Below, piece by piece: positions 27,787 through 35,209 of a DNA stretch of 42,738 nt. The translations under genes were made by a program, and so were the position numbers. The stretch comes from Nocardioides jensenii JCM 1364 = NBRC 14755 (GTDB lineage: Bacteria; Actinomycetota; Actinomycetes; Propionibacteriales; Nocardioidaceae). The stretch is taken from contig NZ_BCRJ01000015.1 in assembly GCF_001552535.1 (NCBI RefSeq), forward strand, positions 1 through 42,738. The letters are read 5' to 3'. Under the pieces are notes generated by a model. The model saw only the letters and a program-made list of their open reading frames with translations. It did no database searches and was not told where the DNA came from. Every line of letters begins with the position of its first letter. The stretch's first letter is position 1.

Positions 27787-28605
27787 ATGGGAACCGAATT
27801 CGACCGCGACATCGAGATCACCACTGCCGCCGAGGGTGAGTACGCCGCCGAGCTGGCCCCCGGCTGGGTGGTGGGCGGCGGTGTCAACGGTGGCTATCTG
27901 CTTGCGGTGATCGGCAACGCACTGCGCGCCTCGGCGCCCGGCAAGCCGGACCCGATCGCGGTCACCGCCTACTACCTGGCCGCCTCGAAGCCCGGACCGG
28001 CCACGATCCGCACCCGTGTGCTGCGTGAAGGACGCGGCACGAGCACGCTGGCCGCCGACCTGAGCCAGGACGGCACGGACTGCATCACCGTGCTGGCGAC
28101 GTACGGCGACCTGTCGACGCTGTCCGACGACGTCCGCACCACCGCCGTCGAACCCGAGCTGCCGGCGCTGGAGGAGTGTCTGTCGGTCTCGATGGCTCCC
28201 GAGGAGATCCGCCGGATCGCCCCCTTGATGTCGCGCTTCGACCTGCGGCTCGATCCGGCGTACGCCGGTTGGGCGATGGGCAAGCCGAGCGGCAACGGAG
28301 TGATCCAGGGCTGGCTCCGCCTCAACGACGACCGCGAGCCCGACCCGCTCTCGCTGCTGCTGGCCGTCGACGCGCTGCCGCCGGTGACCTTCGACCTCGG
28401 GATGCCCGGGTGGGCCCCGACCCTCGAGCTGAGTGCCCACATCCGCGCCGTCCCGGCGAAGGGGTGGCTGAAGGTGCGCCACGAGACCCGCAACCTGGCC
28501 GGCGGGATGTTCGAGGAGGACTGTGTGGTCTGGGACTCCGCCGGTCGGCTGGTGGCCCAGTCGCGGCAGTTGGCCAAGGCCCCGCGGCCCGAGACCCGTG
28601 GCTGA
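27787..28605 (+). CDS. acyl-CoA thioesterase-family protein (double hotdog)
   Basis: The 272-residue protein shows two hotdog-like halves. The N-terminal half has G-G-G-V-N-G-G-Y-L-L-A-V-I-G-N-A-L on its central helix. The C-terminal half has L-E-L-S-A-H-I-R-A-V-P and ends with D-S-A-G-R-L-V-A-Q-S-R-Q-L-A, as in TesB-like (4HBT_3) proteins. It should hydrolyse an acyl-CoA thioester; chain length cannot be inferred. Cytoplasmic and monocistronic, it ends back to back with the next minus-strand gene, with no gap. Confidence 0.85.
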   Translation: MGTEFDRDIEITTAAEGEYAAELAPGWVVGGGVNGGYLLAVIGNALRASAPGKPDPIAVTAYYLAASKPGPATIRTRVLREGRGTSTLAADLSQDGTDCITVLATYGDLSTLSDDVRTTAVEPELPALEECLSVSMAPEEIRRIAPLMSRFDLRLDPAYAGWAMGKPSGNGVIQGWLRLNDDREPDPLSLLLAVDALPPVTFDLGMPGWAPTLELSAHIRAVPAKGWLKVRHETRNLAGGMFEEDCVVWDSAGRLVAQSRQLAKAPRPETRG

Positions 28606-29703
28606 TCAAGGCCGCTTGTCGAACCACTTCTTCTTCATCGAGAAGATCCAGCGGCGACGCGGGTGCTCGGTCACCGACCACAGCTCCTGGCGCGAGGGCC
28701 AGTAGGACAGGTCCTCGCAGCCGATCGGCGTGGCCCACCGGTGCTTGTGGAACCGGCCCGGGCCACCGACGTACACGTTGCCGGGGAAGACCGGCCCGTT
28801 GGAGGCCGTCGCGTAGTAGGTGCCACCGGTGACCGCCACGCCCTGCATCTGGACCACGCCGCCGTCCTCGAGCGTCAGCGGCCGCGAGTAGCCGTCGTCA
28901 CCGAGCACCAGGTGCATGCTCTCGGCGTCGATCGGGTAGCGGGCCAGCCGCGTGGTCTGCTTGCCGCGGCCGTATTCGCCGACGACCAGCTCGGGTGGCC
29001 GGGTCGAACGGTCGAGTGACATGAACGAGTAGCGCAGTCGCTCCAGACCCTCGTCGGAGTGGGCCCGGTAGGAGAACCGGACCGGCAGCACGTAGCGGTA
29101 GCCGAACGAGGCGACCTTGTCCTCAGCGGCACCCAGCGCGAGGCGGTCCGGTACGCCGCGCTCGTCCGGCACCCGCAGGATGTCGTCGACGCGGCAGGTC
29201 ATGAAGCCCTTCGAGGTGGCCGCGATGTGCAGGTAGGGGCCCGCCCACACGATGCCGCCGGCGTGCACCTTCAGCGGTGCCAGCTTCATCTCGCCGTCGT
29301 CGCCGAGCGTCGGCACCACCAGCAGCACGTGGCGGTACCTCATGGTCTCGAGGTCGACGATGCTGATCCGCGACCCCTTGTTCACGCCCTCGGTCTCCTT
29401 GGCATACCAGGTGGTGACCAGGAGCCGTCGTCCGTCGAAGTCCTCCGTGTCGGAGGCATCGGCCGACGTGGTGATGCCCTGCGGCCACCAGCGTTCGCTG
29501 CGGCAGTCGGACCGGTCCCACCGGTAGGCCCGGTGCACCGCTCGACCGAACGCGAAGAAGCTGCGGTGCGCCTGACGGTTGAGGTCGTGCAGCACACCTT
29601 CGAGTCCGACTCGGCCGCCGAGTCGTTCGGCCAGCGCGTCGATCTCGTCGATGTTCTCGTCGGTGCGGTGCAGGTGGACGCCCTGGACGAACTCGAAAGC
29701 CAT
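28606..29703 (-). CDS. uncharacterised soluble protein, beta-rich
   Basis: I do not recognise a family for this 365-residue protein. It has no signal peptide or membrane segment. Short beta-strand patterns recur (for example V-H-A-G-G-I-V-W-A-G-P-Y-L-H-I-A-A-T-S-K-G, L-L-V-T-T-W-Y-A-K-E and G-V-A-V-T-G-G-T-Y-Y-A-T-A-S-N-G), suggesting a beta-propeller-like fold, and Trp/His are frequent near the C-terminus. The ATG at 29703 is favoured because TACGGT lies 6 nt upstream, giving a leaderless start. The frame remains open to 30378, but that part covers the repeats and mutT on the other strand. Confidence 0.65.
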   Translation of the reverse strand: MAFEFVQGVHLHRTDENIDEIDALAERLGGRVGLEGVLHDLNRQAHRSFFAFGRAVHRAYRWDRSDCRSERWWPQGITTSADASDTEDFDGRRLLVTTWYAKETEGVNKGSRISIVDLETMRYRHVLLVVPTLGDDGEMKLAPLKVHAGGIVWAGPYLHIAATSKGFMTCRVDDILRVPDERGVPDRLALGAAEDKVASFGYRYVLPVRFSYRAHSDEGLERLRYSFMSLDRSTRPPELVVGEYGRGKQTTRLARYPIDAESMHLVLGDDGYSRPLTLEDGGVVQMQGVAVTGGTYYATASNGPVFPGNVYVGGPGRFHKHRWATPIGCEDLSYWPSRQELWSVTEHPRRRWIFSMKKKWFDKRP

Positions 29704-29715
29704 GGCCTCACCGTA
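29704..29715 (-). promoter_or_regulatory. -10 box for leaderless start of the 28606-29703 gene
   Basis: On the minus strand TACGGT (29715-29710) is followed by 6 nt and the ATG at 29703. It fits TANNNT with the spacing seen at other genes here. Confidence 0.5.
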
Positions 29716-29736
29716 ACGATCATCGGCCGGCGCACC

Positions 29737-29826
29737 ATGAAGCAAGTCGTCGGTGCCGCGATCGCGTGGCACGGGTGCGTGCTGGCGGCCCGGCGTACGG
29801 CGTACCAGCACGCACCCGCGCCTTGA
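29737..29826 (+). pseudogene. 5' fragment of a second mutT gene
   Basis: The sequence starting at the ATG 29737, and 11 bp before it, matches the first 22 codons of the intact mutT at 29965 with about 8 mismatches. The first nine residues M-K-Q-V-V-G-A-A-I are the same. After codon 22 similarity stops, and the frame ends at a TGA after 29 residues, so no Nudix box remains. Most differences are silent third-position changes, which suggests an old diverged copy rather than a fresh duplication. It lies exactly 228 bp upstream of, and in phase with, the intact gene. Confidence 0.8.
29772..29818. repeat. 14-bp inverted repeat at the break point of the mutT fragment
   Basis: Bases 29772-29785 are the exact complement of 29805-29818, with a 19-nt loop. 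The left arm is part of the mutT-derived sequence, and the right arm begins where similarity to mutT ends. This suggests the fragment was terminated by an inverted copy of its own sequence. Confidence 0.8.
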
Positions 29827-29882
29827 GTGCACGATCCGTGCTCGATTCTGCGCCGAGATGAACACGGATCGTGCACTCAAGG
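29821..29882. repeat. perfect 20-bp inverted repeat with 22-nt loop
   Basis: Bases 29821-29840 pair perfectly with 29863-29882, and CTCG/CGAG inside the loop can extend the stem. The element is less GC-rich than the surrounding sequence and has no T-tract. It lies between the mutT fragment and the intact mutT. Terminator function or a mobile palindromic repeat are the main options. Confidence 0.85.
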
Positions 29883-29891
29883 AGGCCGCCC

Positions 29892-29935
29892 GTGGTTTCG
29901 AGACGGCCTCGTTCCTCGGCCTCCTCAACCACCGA
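29892..29935 (-). repeat. dispersed palindromic repeat, copy 1
   Basis: Read on the minus strand, the element starts TCGGTGGTTGAGGAGGC and ends GCCGTCTCGAAAC. Both arms match the copy at 38705 (the left arm with one variable base). The ends can pair with each other to form a hairpin. It sits 30 bp before mutT. Confidence 0.75.
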
Positions 29936-29964
29936 GGGTCGGCCGCGTGGCAGGCTGGCGCACC

Positions 29965-30348
29965 ATGAAGCAAGTCGTCGGTGCCGCGATCGTGCGGCAC
30001 GGGTGCGTGCTCGCTGCCCGACGTACCGCGCCACCGGAGGCCGCGGGCCGGTGGGAGTTCCCCGGCGGCAAGGTCGAGCCGGGGGAGACACCGGACGAGG
30101 CGATCGCGCGTGAGATCGCCGAAGAGCTCGGCTGCAGCATCAGCGTCACCGGTTGGCTCGACGGCGCCGCGCCGATCGGAGACACTCACGTGCTCACCGT
30201 GGCGACGGCGACCATCAGCGCCGGCCGGCCTCAGCCCAATGAGCACGACGCGCTGCGGTGGCTCGCACCCGACGAGCTGGGCGCGGTCGACTGGCTCGAG
30301 CCCGACCGCCCGTTCCTCGCCCAGCTTGCTGGGATACTGAAGCAGTGA
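29965..30348 (+). CDS. mutT: MutT-type Nudix (d)NTP pyrophosphohydrolase
   Basis: The 127-residue protein contains a perfect Nudix box at residues 35-57 (G-x5-E-x7-R-E-I-x-E-E-L-G-C) and the upstream R-T-A-P-P-E-A-A-G-R-W-E-F-P-G-G segment of MutT enzymes. It hydrolyses nucleoside triphosphates to monophosphates with Mg2+, to clean the nucleotide pool; it resembles mycobacterial MutT2 more than MutT1. The ATG was chosen for family alignment; the frame is open upstream to 29827 through the repeat region. The stop overlaps the next gene (GTGA). Its upstream region is crowded with repeats, so its promoter is unclear. Confidence 0.9.
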   Translation: MKQVVGAAIVRHGCVLAARRTAPPEAAGRWEFPGGKVEPGETPDEAIAREIAEELGCSISVTGWLDGAAPIGDTHVLTVATATISAGRPQPNEHDALRWLAPDELGAVDWLEPDRPFLAQLAGILKQ

Positions 30349-30641
30349 GAGGGATCTTCTTCGAGGAGGACGACGCACGCGCCGTTGTCGCCCAGCTGCT
30401 GCGCGAGGGCTGGGAAGCCTCCGTGGTGCGCGAGCGTCTGGCCGGCGAGGACGACGACGAGGACCACCCCTGGGCGGTGGTCACCGACGCGCCGCCGTTC
30501 CAGTTCGAGATGCTCATCGACCAGTACGACGGCTGGCTGGACGCCGAGGAGTCGGCTCCGGACCCGGCGGTCGTCGTACCGCCCCTGGACCTGCCGACCG
30601 CACCGAAGCGGATCAAGCGGCCCACCGAACCCGGCGCCTGA
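30345..30641 (+). CDS. small acidic conserved protein coupled to mutT
   Basis: The 98-residue protein begins V-R-G-I-F-F-E-E-D-D-A-R-A-V-V, has an acidic D-D-D-E-D cluster near residue 36 and ends with a proline- and lysine-containing tail. No membrane segment or known motif is visible. The GTG overlaps the mutT stop. GATACT 6 nt before the GTG could also give an internal leaderless message. Function unknown. Confidence 0.7.
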   Translation: MRGIFFEEDDARAVVAQLLREGWEASVVRERLAGEDDDEDHPWAVVTDAPPFQFEMLIDQYDGWLDAEESAPDPAVVVPPLDLPTAPKRIKRPTEPGA

Positions 30642-30662
30642 AAAAGACTGGAGCGGCCTCAC

Positions 30663-30674
30663 TAGTCTGGTGCC
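30663..30674 (+). promoter_or_regulatory. -10 box for leaderless mshB
   Basis: TAGTCT at 30663-30668, 6 nt before the ATG at 30675. No Shine-Dalgarno lies between them. Confidence 0.6.
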
Positions 30675-31592
30675 ATGACCGACCAGCGACTGCTCCTCGT
30701 GCACGCCCACCCCGACGACGAGTCGATCGGCCAGGGGGCCACCATGGCCAGGTACGTCGCCGAGGGCCGTGGCGTCACGCTCGTGACCTGTACGGCGGGT
30801 GAGATGGGCGAGATCCTCGTCCCCGAGCTGACGCATCTCGCCGCTGACAAGGACGACGGTCTCGGCGAGCATCGGCGAGGTGAGCTCGAGAACGCGATGA
30901 AGGCGCTCGGCGTCACCGACCACCGCTTCCTCGGCGGCTTCGGCACCTACCGTGACTCAGGCATGAAGTGGCACGAGGACGGCCACGCCGTCGCGGCCGA
31001 CCTGCCAGAAAATGGGAGTGGTCACGAGAACGCCTTCGCAGCAGCCGACCTCAATGAGGCGGCTGACCATCTGGTGAAGGTGATCCGTGAGGTCCGGCCC
31101 CAGGTGCTGGTGACCTATGACCAGTTCGGCGGATACGGCCACCCCGACCACATCCAGGCCCACCGGGTCGCGATGTACGCCGCCCAGCTGGCCGGCGTGG
31201 CGTCGTACAAGCTCGATCTGGGTGAGCCGTGGGAGATCGCGAAGATCTACTGGGGCGCGATGAGCGAGAACAGGATGCGCGAGAGCCTGCGCCAGATCCG
31301 CGCGTCCGGGGACACCACCTCCTTCGAGGGCATGGAGCCCGACGGTGACCTCGGACCGTTCGTGACGCCAGACGACCAGCTCGCCGCGCGCGTGGACGGC
31401 ACCGGCTTCATCGACCGCAAGATGGCGGCCCTGGCCGCGCACGAGACGCAGATCGAGAAGGACGGGTTCTTCTTCTCCGGCGCCGAGAGCGGCCATGCGT
31501 TCTGGGGCGACGAGTTCTTCCGGCTGGCCAAGGGCACGCCCGGGCCGGTCGCCGACGACGGCCTCGAGACCGATCTGTTCGCCGGTCTGTGA
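30675..31592 (+). CDS. mshB: N-acetyl-1-D-myo-inositol-2-amino-2-deoxy-alpha-D-glucopyranoside deacetylase (MshB)
   Basis: The 305-residue protein has the PIG-L/LmbE deacetylase marks: zinc-binding H12-P-D-D15-E and H156-P-D-H159 in G-Y-G-H-P-D-H-I-Q. The length and the segment V-T-Y-D-Q-F-G-G-Y-G-H match MshB. The enzyme removes acetyl from GlcNAc-Ins, the second step of mycothiol synthesis, in the cytoplasm. This implies mycothiol and an actinobacterial host. Its GTGA overlap with the next gene indicates coupling to the small membrane protein. Confidence 0.93.
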   Translation: MTDQRLLLVHAHPDDESIGQGATMARYVAEGRGVTLVTCTAGEMGEILVPELTHLAADKDDGLGEHRRGELENAMKALGVTDHRFLGGFGTYRDSGMKWHEDGHAVAADLPENGSGHENAFAAADLNEAADHLVKVIREVRPQVLVTYDQFGGYGHPDHIQAHRVAMYAAQLAGVASYKLDLGEPWEIAKIYWGAMSENRMRESLRQIRASGDTTSFEGMEPDGDLGPFVTPDDQLAARVDGTGFIDRKMAALAAHETQIEKDGFFFSGAESGHAFWGDEFFRLAKGTPGPVADDGLETDLFAGL

Positions 31593-31996
31593 CGGTGGTC
31601 CCAGCGTCGCCAGCGCCCACAGTGCCGACAGCGCCGGCATCGCCGTCCTGGCGACCGCGGGGCGTCGTCCTCGTGGCGCTGGTGGTGCTGGCCGTGCTGG
31701 TCGGCCTCGGCACCGCGGTGGCCTCGATCGCGGTGCACGAGAAGTCGTGGGCCTGGCTGGCGTTGGCACTGGCCGCCCCGCTGGCCACCGCGTGGGCGCT
31801 GCCCGCAGGCTGGCTGCGCGCCGGGTTCGGCGTGGGCTGGCTGGCGTTGCTCTTCATCGGTCTGCAGACCCGCCCCGAGGGCGACTTCGTGATCCTCTCC
31901 TCCGCCAGGGGCTACGGGCTCCTGGTCGGTGGGCTGGTCCTGCTGGTGCTGATCATCGTCACCTTGCCGGTGCGGCGCCGGGCCGTCGAATCCTGA
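31589..31996 (+). CDS. small four-helix membrane protein next to mshB (DUF6113-like)
   Basis: The 135-residue protein starts with a Pro/Ala-rich tail and then has four hydrophobic segments (about 25-48, 53-70, 75-90 and 107-126). I recall such proteins beside mshB in other actinobacteria, annotated as DUF6113, but have not verified it. The GTG overlaps the mshB stop. Its role is unknown. Confidence 0.7.
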   Translation: MTVVPASPAPTVPTAPASPSWRPRGVVLVALVVLAVLVGLGTAVASIAVHEKSWAWLALALAAPLATAWALPAGWLRAGFGVGWLALLFIGLQTRPEGDFVILSSARGYGLLVGGLVLLVLIIVTLPVRRRAVES

Positions 31997-32014
31997 TCCG
32001 TCAACCCTGACGCT

Positions 32015-32027
32015 TAGGATGACGCGG
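32015..32027 (+). promoter_or_regulatory. -10 box setting the GTG start of the VanW-domain gene
   Basis: TAGGAT at 32015-32020 overlaps an in-frame ATG (32019), so that ATG cannot be the start of a message begun here. The GTG at 32028, 7 nt after the box, fits a leaderless start. Confidence 0.55.
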
Positions 32028-33782
32028 GTGAACACGAAGCCCTCGCGCGAGAGCAACGGCGGCCGAGTCGTCATCCTGACGATCGTCGGCCTCCTCGTCC
32101 TGTTCGGTGGCGGTTACGTCGCGGCGTACGCCGGAGCCGGGGCCAAGGTGCCGCGTGGCACCTCCGTCGCCGGGGTCGAGATCGGCGGCAAGACCCACGC
32201 CGACGCCGTTGCCGCGGTCGAGAAGGAGCTGGCCGAGCGCACCGAGGTGCAGGTGAGCGTGGACGGCAAGCCCGCCACGGTCTCCATGGCGGACGCCGGC
32301 ATCTCCGTCGACGCCGAGGCCTCGGTCACCGAGGCCGGCGGCGGCCGCAGCTGGGCGCCGCGACGGCTGTGGCACTACTACACGGGCGGCGAGGACGTCG
32401 ATGCCGTGGTCGACGTCGACGACACCGCGCTCGAGGCGACCGCGGCCAAGCTCAGCAAGGAGTTCGGCACCCCCGCCAAGGACGGCTCGGTCGCGTTCAA
32501 GGGCGGCAACGTGCGTCGTAGCGCCGCGGCGAAGGGCACCGAGGTCGCTGTCGACGACGTCCGCGACGCCCTGGTCAAGGCCTACCTGACCGGCGGCGAG
32601 GCGTCACTCGACCTGGTCGAGGCCGACCCCGAGATCGACGACGACGACGTCCAGGAGGCGCTCAACGACTTCGCCAACGCGGCCGTCTCGGCGCCGGTCA
32701 CCCTGATCTTCGACAAGACGCGAGTGCGACTGGCGCCCAAGGACTACTCCTCGGCCCTGTCGATGAAGGCCGAGGACGGGGAGCTGGTCCCGTCGCTCGA
32801 CGAGAAGATGCTGGCCGCCCTGGTGAAGTCCCGGGTGGCCGACCCCAAGGGCGCCCCGGTCGATGCCTCCTTCAAGGTGGTCAACGGCAAGCCGCGCGTG
32901 GTGCCGGCCAAGCCGGGTGTGGACTACAGGCCCTCCGACATCTCCTCCGCCTTCCTCGACCTGGTCGGCGACCGTTCGGGCAAGCGCGAGGTCAAGGTGA
33001 AGGCGACCGTCAAGCAACCCGACTTCACCACCGCCGACGCCCGCAAGCTGGGGATCAAGGAGCAGGTGTCGACCTTCACCACGAACTTCCCGCACGCCGA
33101 CTACCGCAACGTCAACCTCGGACGGGCCGCCGAGCTGATCTCGGGCACCGTGCTGAAGCCCGGCGAGACCTTCTCGCTCAACGACACGGTGGGGGAGCGG
33201 ACCGCCGAGAACGGCTTCACCAAGGGCTTCATCATCAGCAACGGCATCTTCAAGGAGGACTTCGGCGGCGGGGTCTCGCAGATGGCGACCACCCTGTTCA
33301 ACACGATGTTCTTCGCCGGTCTCGAAGACGTCGAGCACAAGCCGCACTCGTTCTACATCGACCGCTACCCGGTGGGTCGCGAGGCGACCGTGGTCTGGGG
33401 CGCCCTCGACCTGAAGTTCAAGAACGACACCGACCACGGCATCCTGATCGACGCCCGACTCTCACCGAGCTCGTACTCCAGCCAAGGCGCCCTGACCGTG
33501 TCCATGTACTCCACCAAGACGTGGGACATCACCACCAAGACCGGTGAGCGCTACAACTTCACCTCGCCGCAGACCCGCACCCTGACCACCCCCGACTGCA
33601 CCTCGAACTCCGGGTACGGCGGGTTCGACATCGACGTGTGGCGCTACTTCCACGAGCCCGGTTCCTCGACGGTCGAGCGCACGGAGAAGTTCCACACCAC
33701 CTACACGCCGTCGGACACGGTGGTCTGCCAGGACCCGCCGGCTCCGAAGAAGAAGCCGTCGGGCGGGGACACCGACAACTGA
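32028..33782 (+). CDS. VanW-family membrane-anchored protein with peptidoglycan-binding-like domains
   Basis: The 584-residue protein has a short basic N-terminus and a membrane anchor (about 13-36). Two PG-binding-4-type domains follow (about 45-310), starting at V-P-R-G-T-S-V-A-G-V-E-I-G-G, then a VanW domain (about 345-480). The latter has F-T-T-N-F-P-H-A-D-Y-R-N-V-N-L-G-R-A and G-G-G-V-S-Q-M-A-T-T-L-F-N. A Ser/Thr-rich, proline-containing tail ends the protein. It should act outside the membrane on peptidoglycan, as proposed for YoaR-like proteins; the reaction is unknown. It is the last gene of the mutT-mshB side and is followed by a convergent lipoprotein gene. Confidence 0.88.
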   Translation: MNTKPSRESNGGRVVILTIVGLLVLFGGGYVAAYAGAGAKVPRGTSVAGVEIGGKTHADAVAAVEKELAERTEVQVSVDGKPATVSMADAGISVDAEASVTEAGGGRSWAPRRLWHYYTGGEDVDAVVDVDDTALEATAAKLSKEFGTPAKDGSVAFKGGNVRRSAAAKGTEVAVDDVRDALVKAYLTGGEASLDLVEADPEIDDDDVQEALNDFANAAVSAPVTLIFDKTRVRLAPKDYSSALSMKAEDGELVPSLDEKMLAALVKSRVADPKGAPVDASFKVVNGKPRVVPAKPGVDYRPSDISSAFLDLVGDRSGKREVKVKATVKQPDFTTADARKLGIKEQVSTFTTNFPHADYRNVNLGRAAELISGTVLKPGETFSLNDTVGERTAENGFTKGFIISNGIFKEDFGGGVSQMATTLFNTMFFAGLEDVEHKPHSFYIDRYPVGREATVVWGALDLKFKNDTDHGILIDARLSPSSYSSQGALTVSMYSTKTWDITTKTGERYNFTSPQTRTLTTPDCTSNSGYGGFDIDVWRYFHEPGSSTVERTEKFHTTYTPSDTVVCQDPPAPKKKPSGGDTDN

Positions 33783-33809
33783 GCGCAGTCGACTCTCCTT
33801 CGACCGGGC

Positions 33810-34217
33810 CTAGGGCGCGGAGCCCGCGAGCAGGGTACGCGCCAGTCTGCGGGCCTCGGCCCGGTCCGGGCCGCCGAACGAGGTGTCGATCTCGACCTGG
33901 GTGTCGGTCGCGATGCCGAACCAGGCGAGGGTGAACTCGATCGACTCCAGTCGACCTACCCCGTGCTCCTCGGCCAACGGCATGATCTGGAGGATCATGT
34001 CGGTCACCTCTTCCGTGCTCGCCCGGTGCGACACCTCGACCGTGGCATAGGTGATGTCGCCGTTGACGAGGTCACCGCGCACGTCCATCTCGGCCTCGCT
34101 GACCGCGGGGAGGCGCTCGACTGCCTGCTCCAGGTCGTCCGCCGCGTCCTTCGACTGCCCACTCGCGCAGCCGACGAGCCCGCACAGGAACAGGAGGATG
34201 ACCGTCAGACGTCGCAT
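33810..34217 (-). CDS. putative lipoprotein
   Basis: The 135-residue protein starts M-R-R-L-T-V-I-L-L-F-L-C-G-L-V-G-C, a lipoprotein signal with lipobox L-V-G-C, so the mature N-terminal Cys should be lipidated on the outer face of the membrane. The rest is acidic, with an E-Q-A-V-E-R-L-P-A-V-S-E-A-E region. No family is recognised. ATG 34217 gives the proper signal peptide; GGAAGG lies about 11 nt before it. Confidence 0.72.
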   Translation of the reverse strand: MRRLTVILLFLCGLVGCASGQSKDAADDLEQAVERLPAVSEAEMDVRGDLVNGDITYATVEVSHRASTEEVTDMILQIMPLAEEHGVGRLESIEFTLAWFGIATDTQVEIDTSFGGPDRAEARRLARTLLAGSAP

Positions 34218-34280
34218 GGTGCACACCCTTCCCCGCCAGCGGTGTCGTAACACCTCGCCGGCCCCTTCGTTTGAGTGACC

Positions 34281-35138
34281 ATGCGCTCACTTCGCCTGGC
34301 ACTCGGGGCCCTGCTCGCCATCGCTCTCATCGGATCGGGTGCCGCCCTGCCCGCGGTGGCCGCCGCGGACGGATTCCCGCTGCCACTGCCCACCTCTCCG
34401 GCGGGTGACCCTCCGGGCGCCAACGACTGGAACTGCCAGCCGACTGCCCAACGGCCCAGTCCGGTGATCCTGGTGCACGGCACGTTCGGGGACCGCAAGA
34501 ACCTCCTCGAGAACCTGTCGAAGGGCATCAAGGCTGCCGGCTTCTGTGTCTTCTCCCTCGACTACGGCAACCGCGGCACCGGCGACATCGTGGCCTCGGC
34601 GAAGACGTTGAAGGCGTACGTCGCCCGTGTGCGCACGGCGACCGGCGCAGCGAAGGTCTCCCTGGTCGGGCACAGTCAGGGCGGCATGATGCCGCGCTAC
34701 TACATCAAGTTCCTGGGCGGTGCCACGGTCGTCGACGACCTGGTCGGGATCGCGCCCTCCAACCACGGCACCGACCAGATCGGCCAGCTGGCACCCCTGA
34801 TGGGTGTGGTCGGCCCGATCCTCGACCTGGTCTGCCGGGCGTGCAGCCAGCAGGCCACCGACTCGCCGTTCCTGCAGCGGCTCAACGCCGGTGACGAGAC
34901 ACCCGGCACCGTGAGCTACACCCAGATCACCACCCGGCACGACGAGGTCGTCGTGCCGCACACGTCGGGCTACCTGGCGGCCGGTCCGCGGACCACGAAC
35001 CTGACGCTCCAGAATGCCTGCCCACGCGAGCTCGCCGAGCACGTGTTGATCCCGTTGAGTCGGCCCGCGGTCAGCTGGACCCTCGACGCCCTGACCCACG
35101 AGGGTCCGGCGCGGTCGTCGTACAAGCCGGCCTGCTGA
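34281..35138 (+). CDS. secreted class-2 triacylglycerol lipase/esterase (alpha/beta hydrolase)
   Basis: The protein of about 285 residues has a Sec signal peptide (hydrophobic 8-25, cleavage near A-V-A-A-A). The alpha/beta-hydrolase core has an oxyanion segment V-I-L-V-H-G-T-F-G, nucleophile elbow G-H-S-Q-G-G, and later T-T-R-H-D-E-V-V-V-P and A-E-H-V-L-I-P, which likely carry the acid and His. This matches Lipase_2/EstA-type enzymes of Streptomyces and Bacillus. A GTG at 34275 is an in-frame alternative; neither start has a clear ribosome site. It converges on aspS across a strong hairpin. Confidence 0.85.
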   Translation: MRSLRLALGALLAIALIGSGAALPAVAAADGFPLPLPTSPAGDPPGANDWNCQPTAQRPSPVILVHGTFGDRKNLLENLSKGIKAAGFCVFSLDYGNRGTGDIVASAKTLKAYVARVRTATGAAKVSLVGHSQGGMMPRYYIKFLGGATVVDDLVGIAPSNHGTDQIGQLAPLMGVVGPILDLVCRACSQQATDSPFLQRLNAGDETPGTVSYTQITTRHDEVVVPHTSGYLAAGPRTTNLTLQNACPRELAEHVLIPLSRPAVSWTLDALTHEGPARSSYKPAC

Positions 35139-35152
35139 CGGGAGCACACGGT

Positions 35153-35185
35153 GGCACCGCCGCGACCCAGGGTCGCGGCGGTGCC
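35153..35185. terminator. bidirectional terminator hairpin between lipase and aspS
   Basis: Bases 35153-35168 and 35170-35185 are exact complements, giving a stem of about 14 bp with a short loop. It lies 15 bp after the lipase stop and 24 bp beyond the aspS stop, so it can end transcription from both sides. No T-tract, as is usual in this GC range. Confidence 0.75.
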
Positions 35186-35209
35186 CCGTCACGTGAGGCG
35201 TCGGGGAGC

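Noticed and set aside
29737..29826. A genuine 29-residue small protein at the mutT fragment
   Set aside because: Its first 22 codons are mutT-derived, its end coincides with an inverted repeat, and no ribosome site precedes it; a decayed copy is simpler.
32019..32027. ATG 32019 as the start of the VanW-domain gene
   Set aside because: It overlaps the -10 box TAGGAT, so a transcript from that promoter would not contain it; GTG 32028 fits better.
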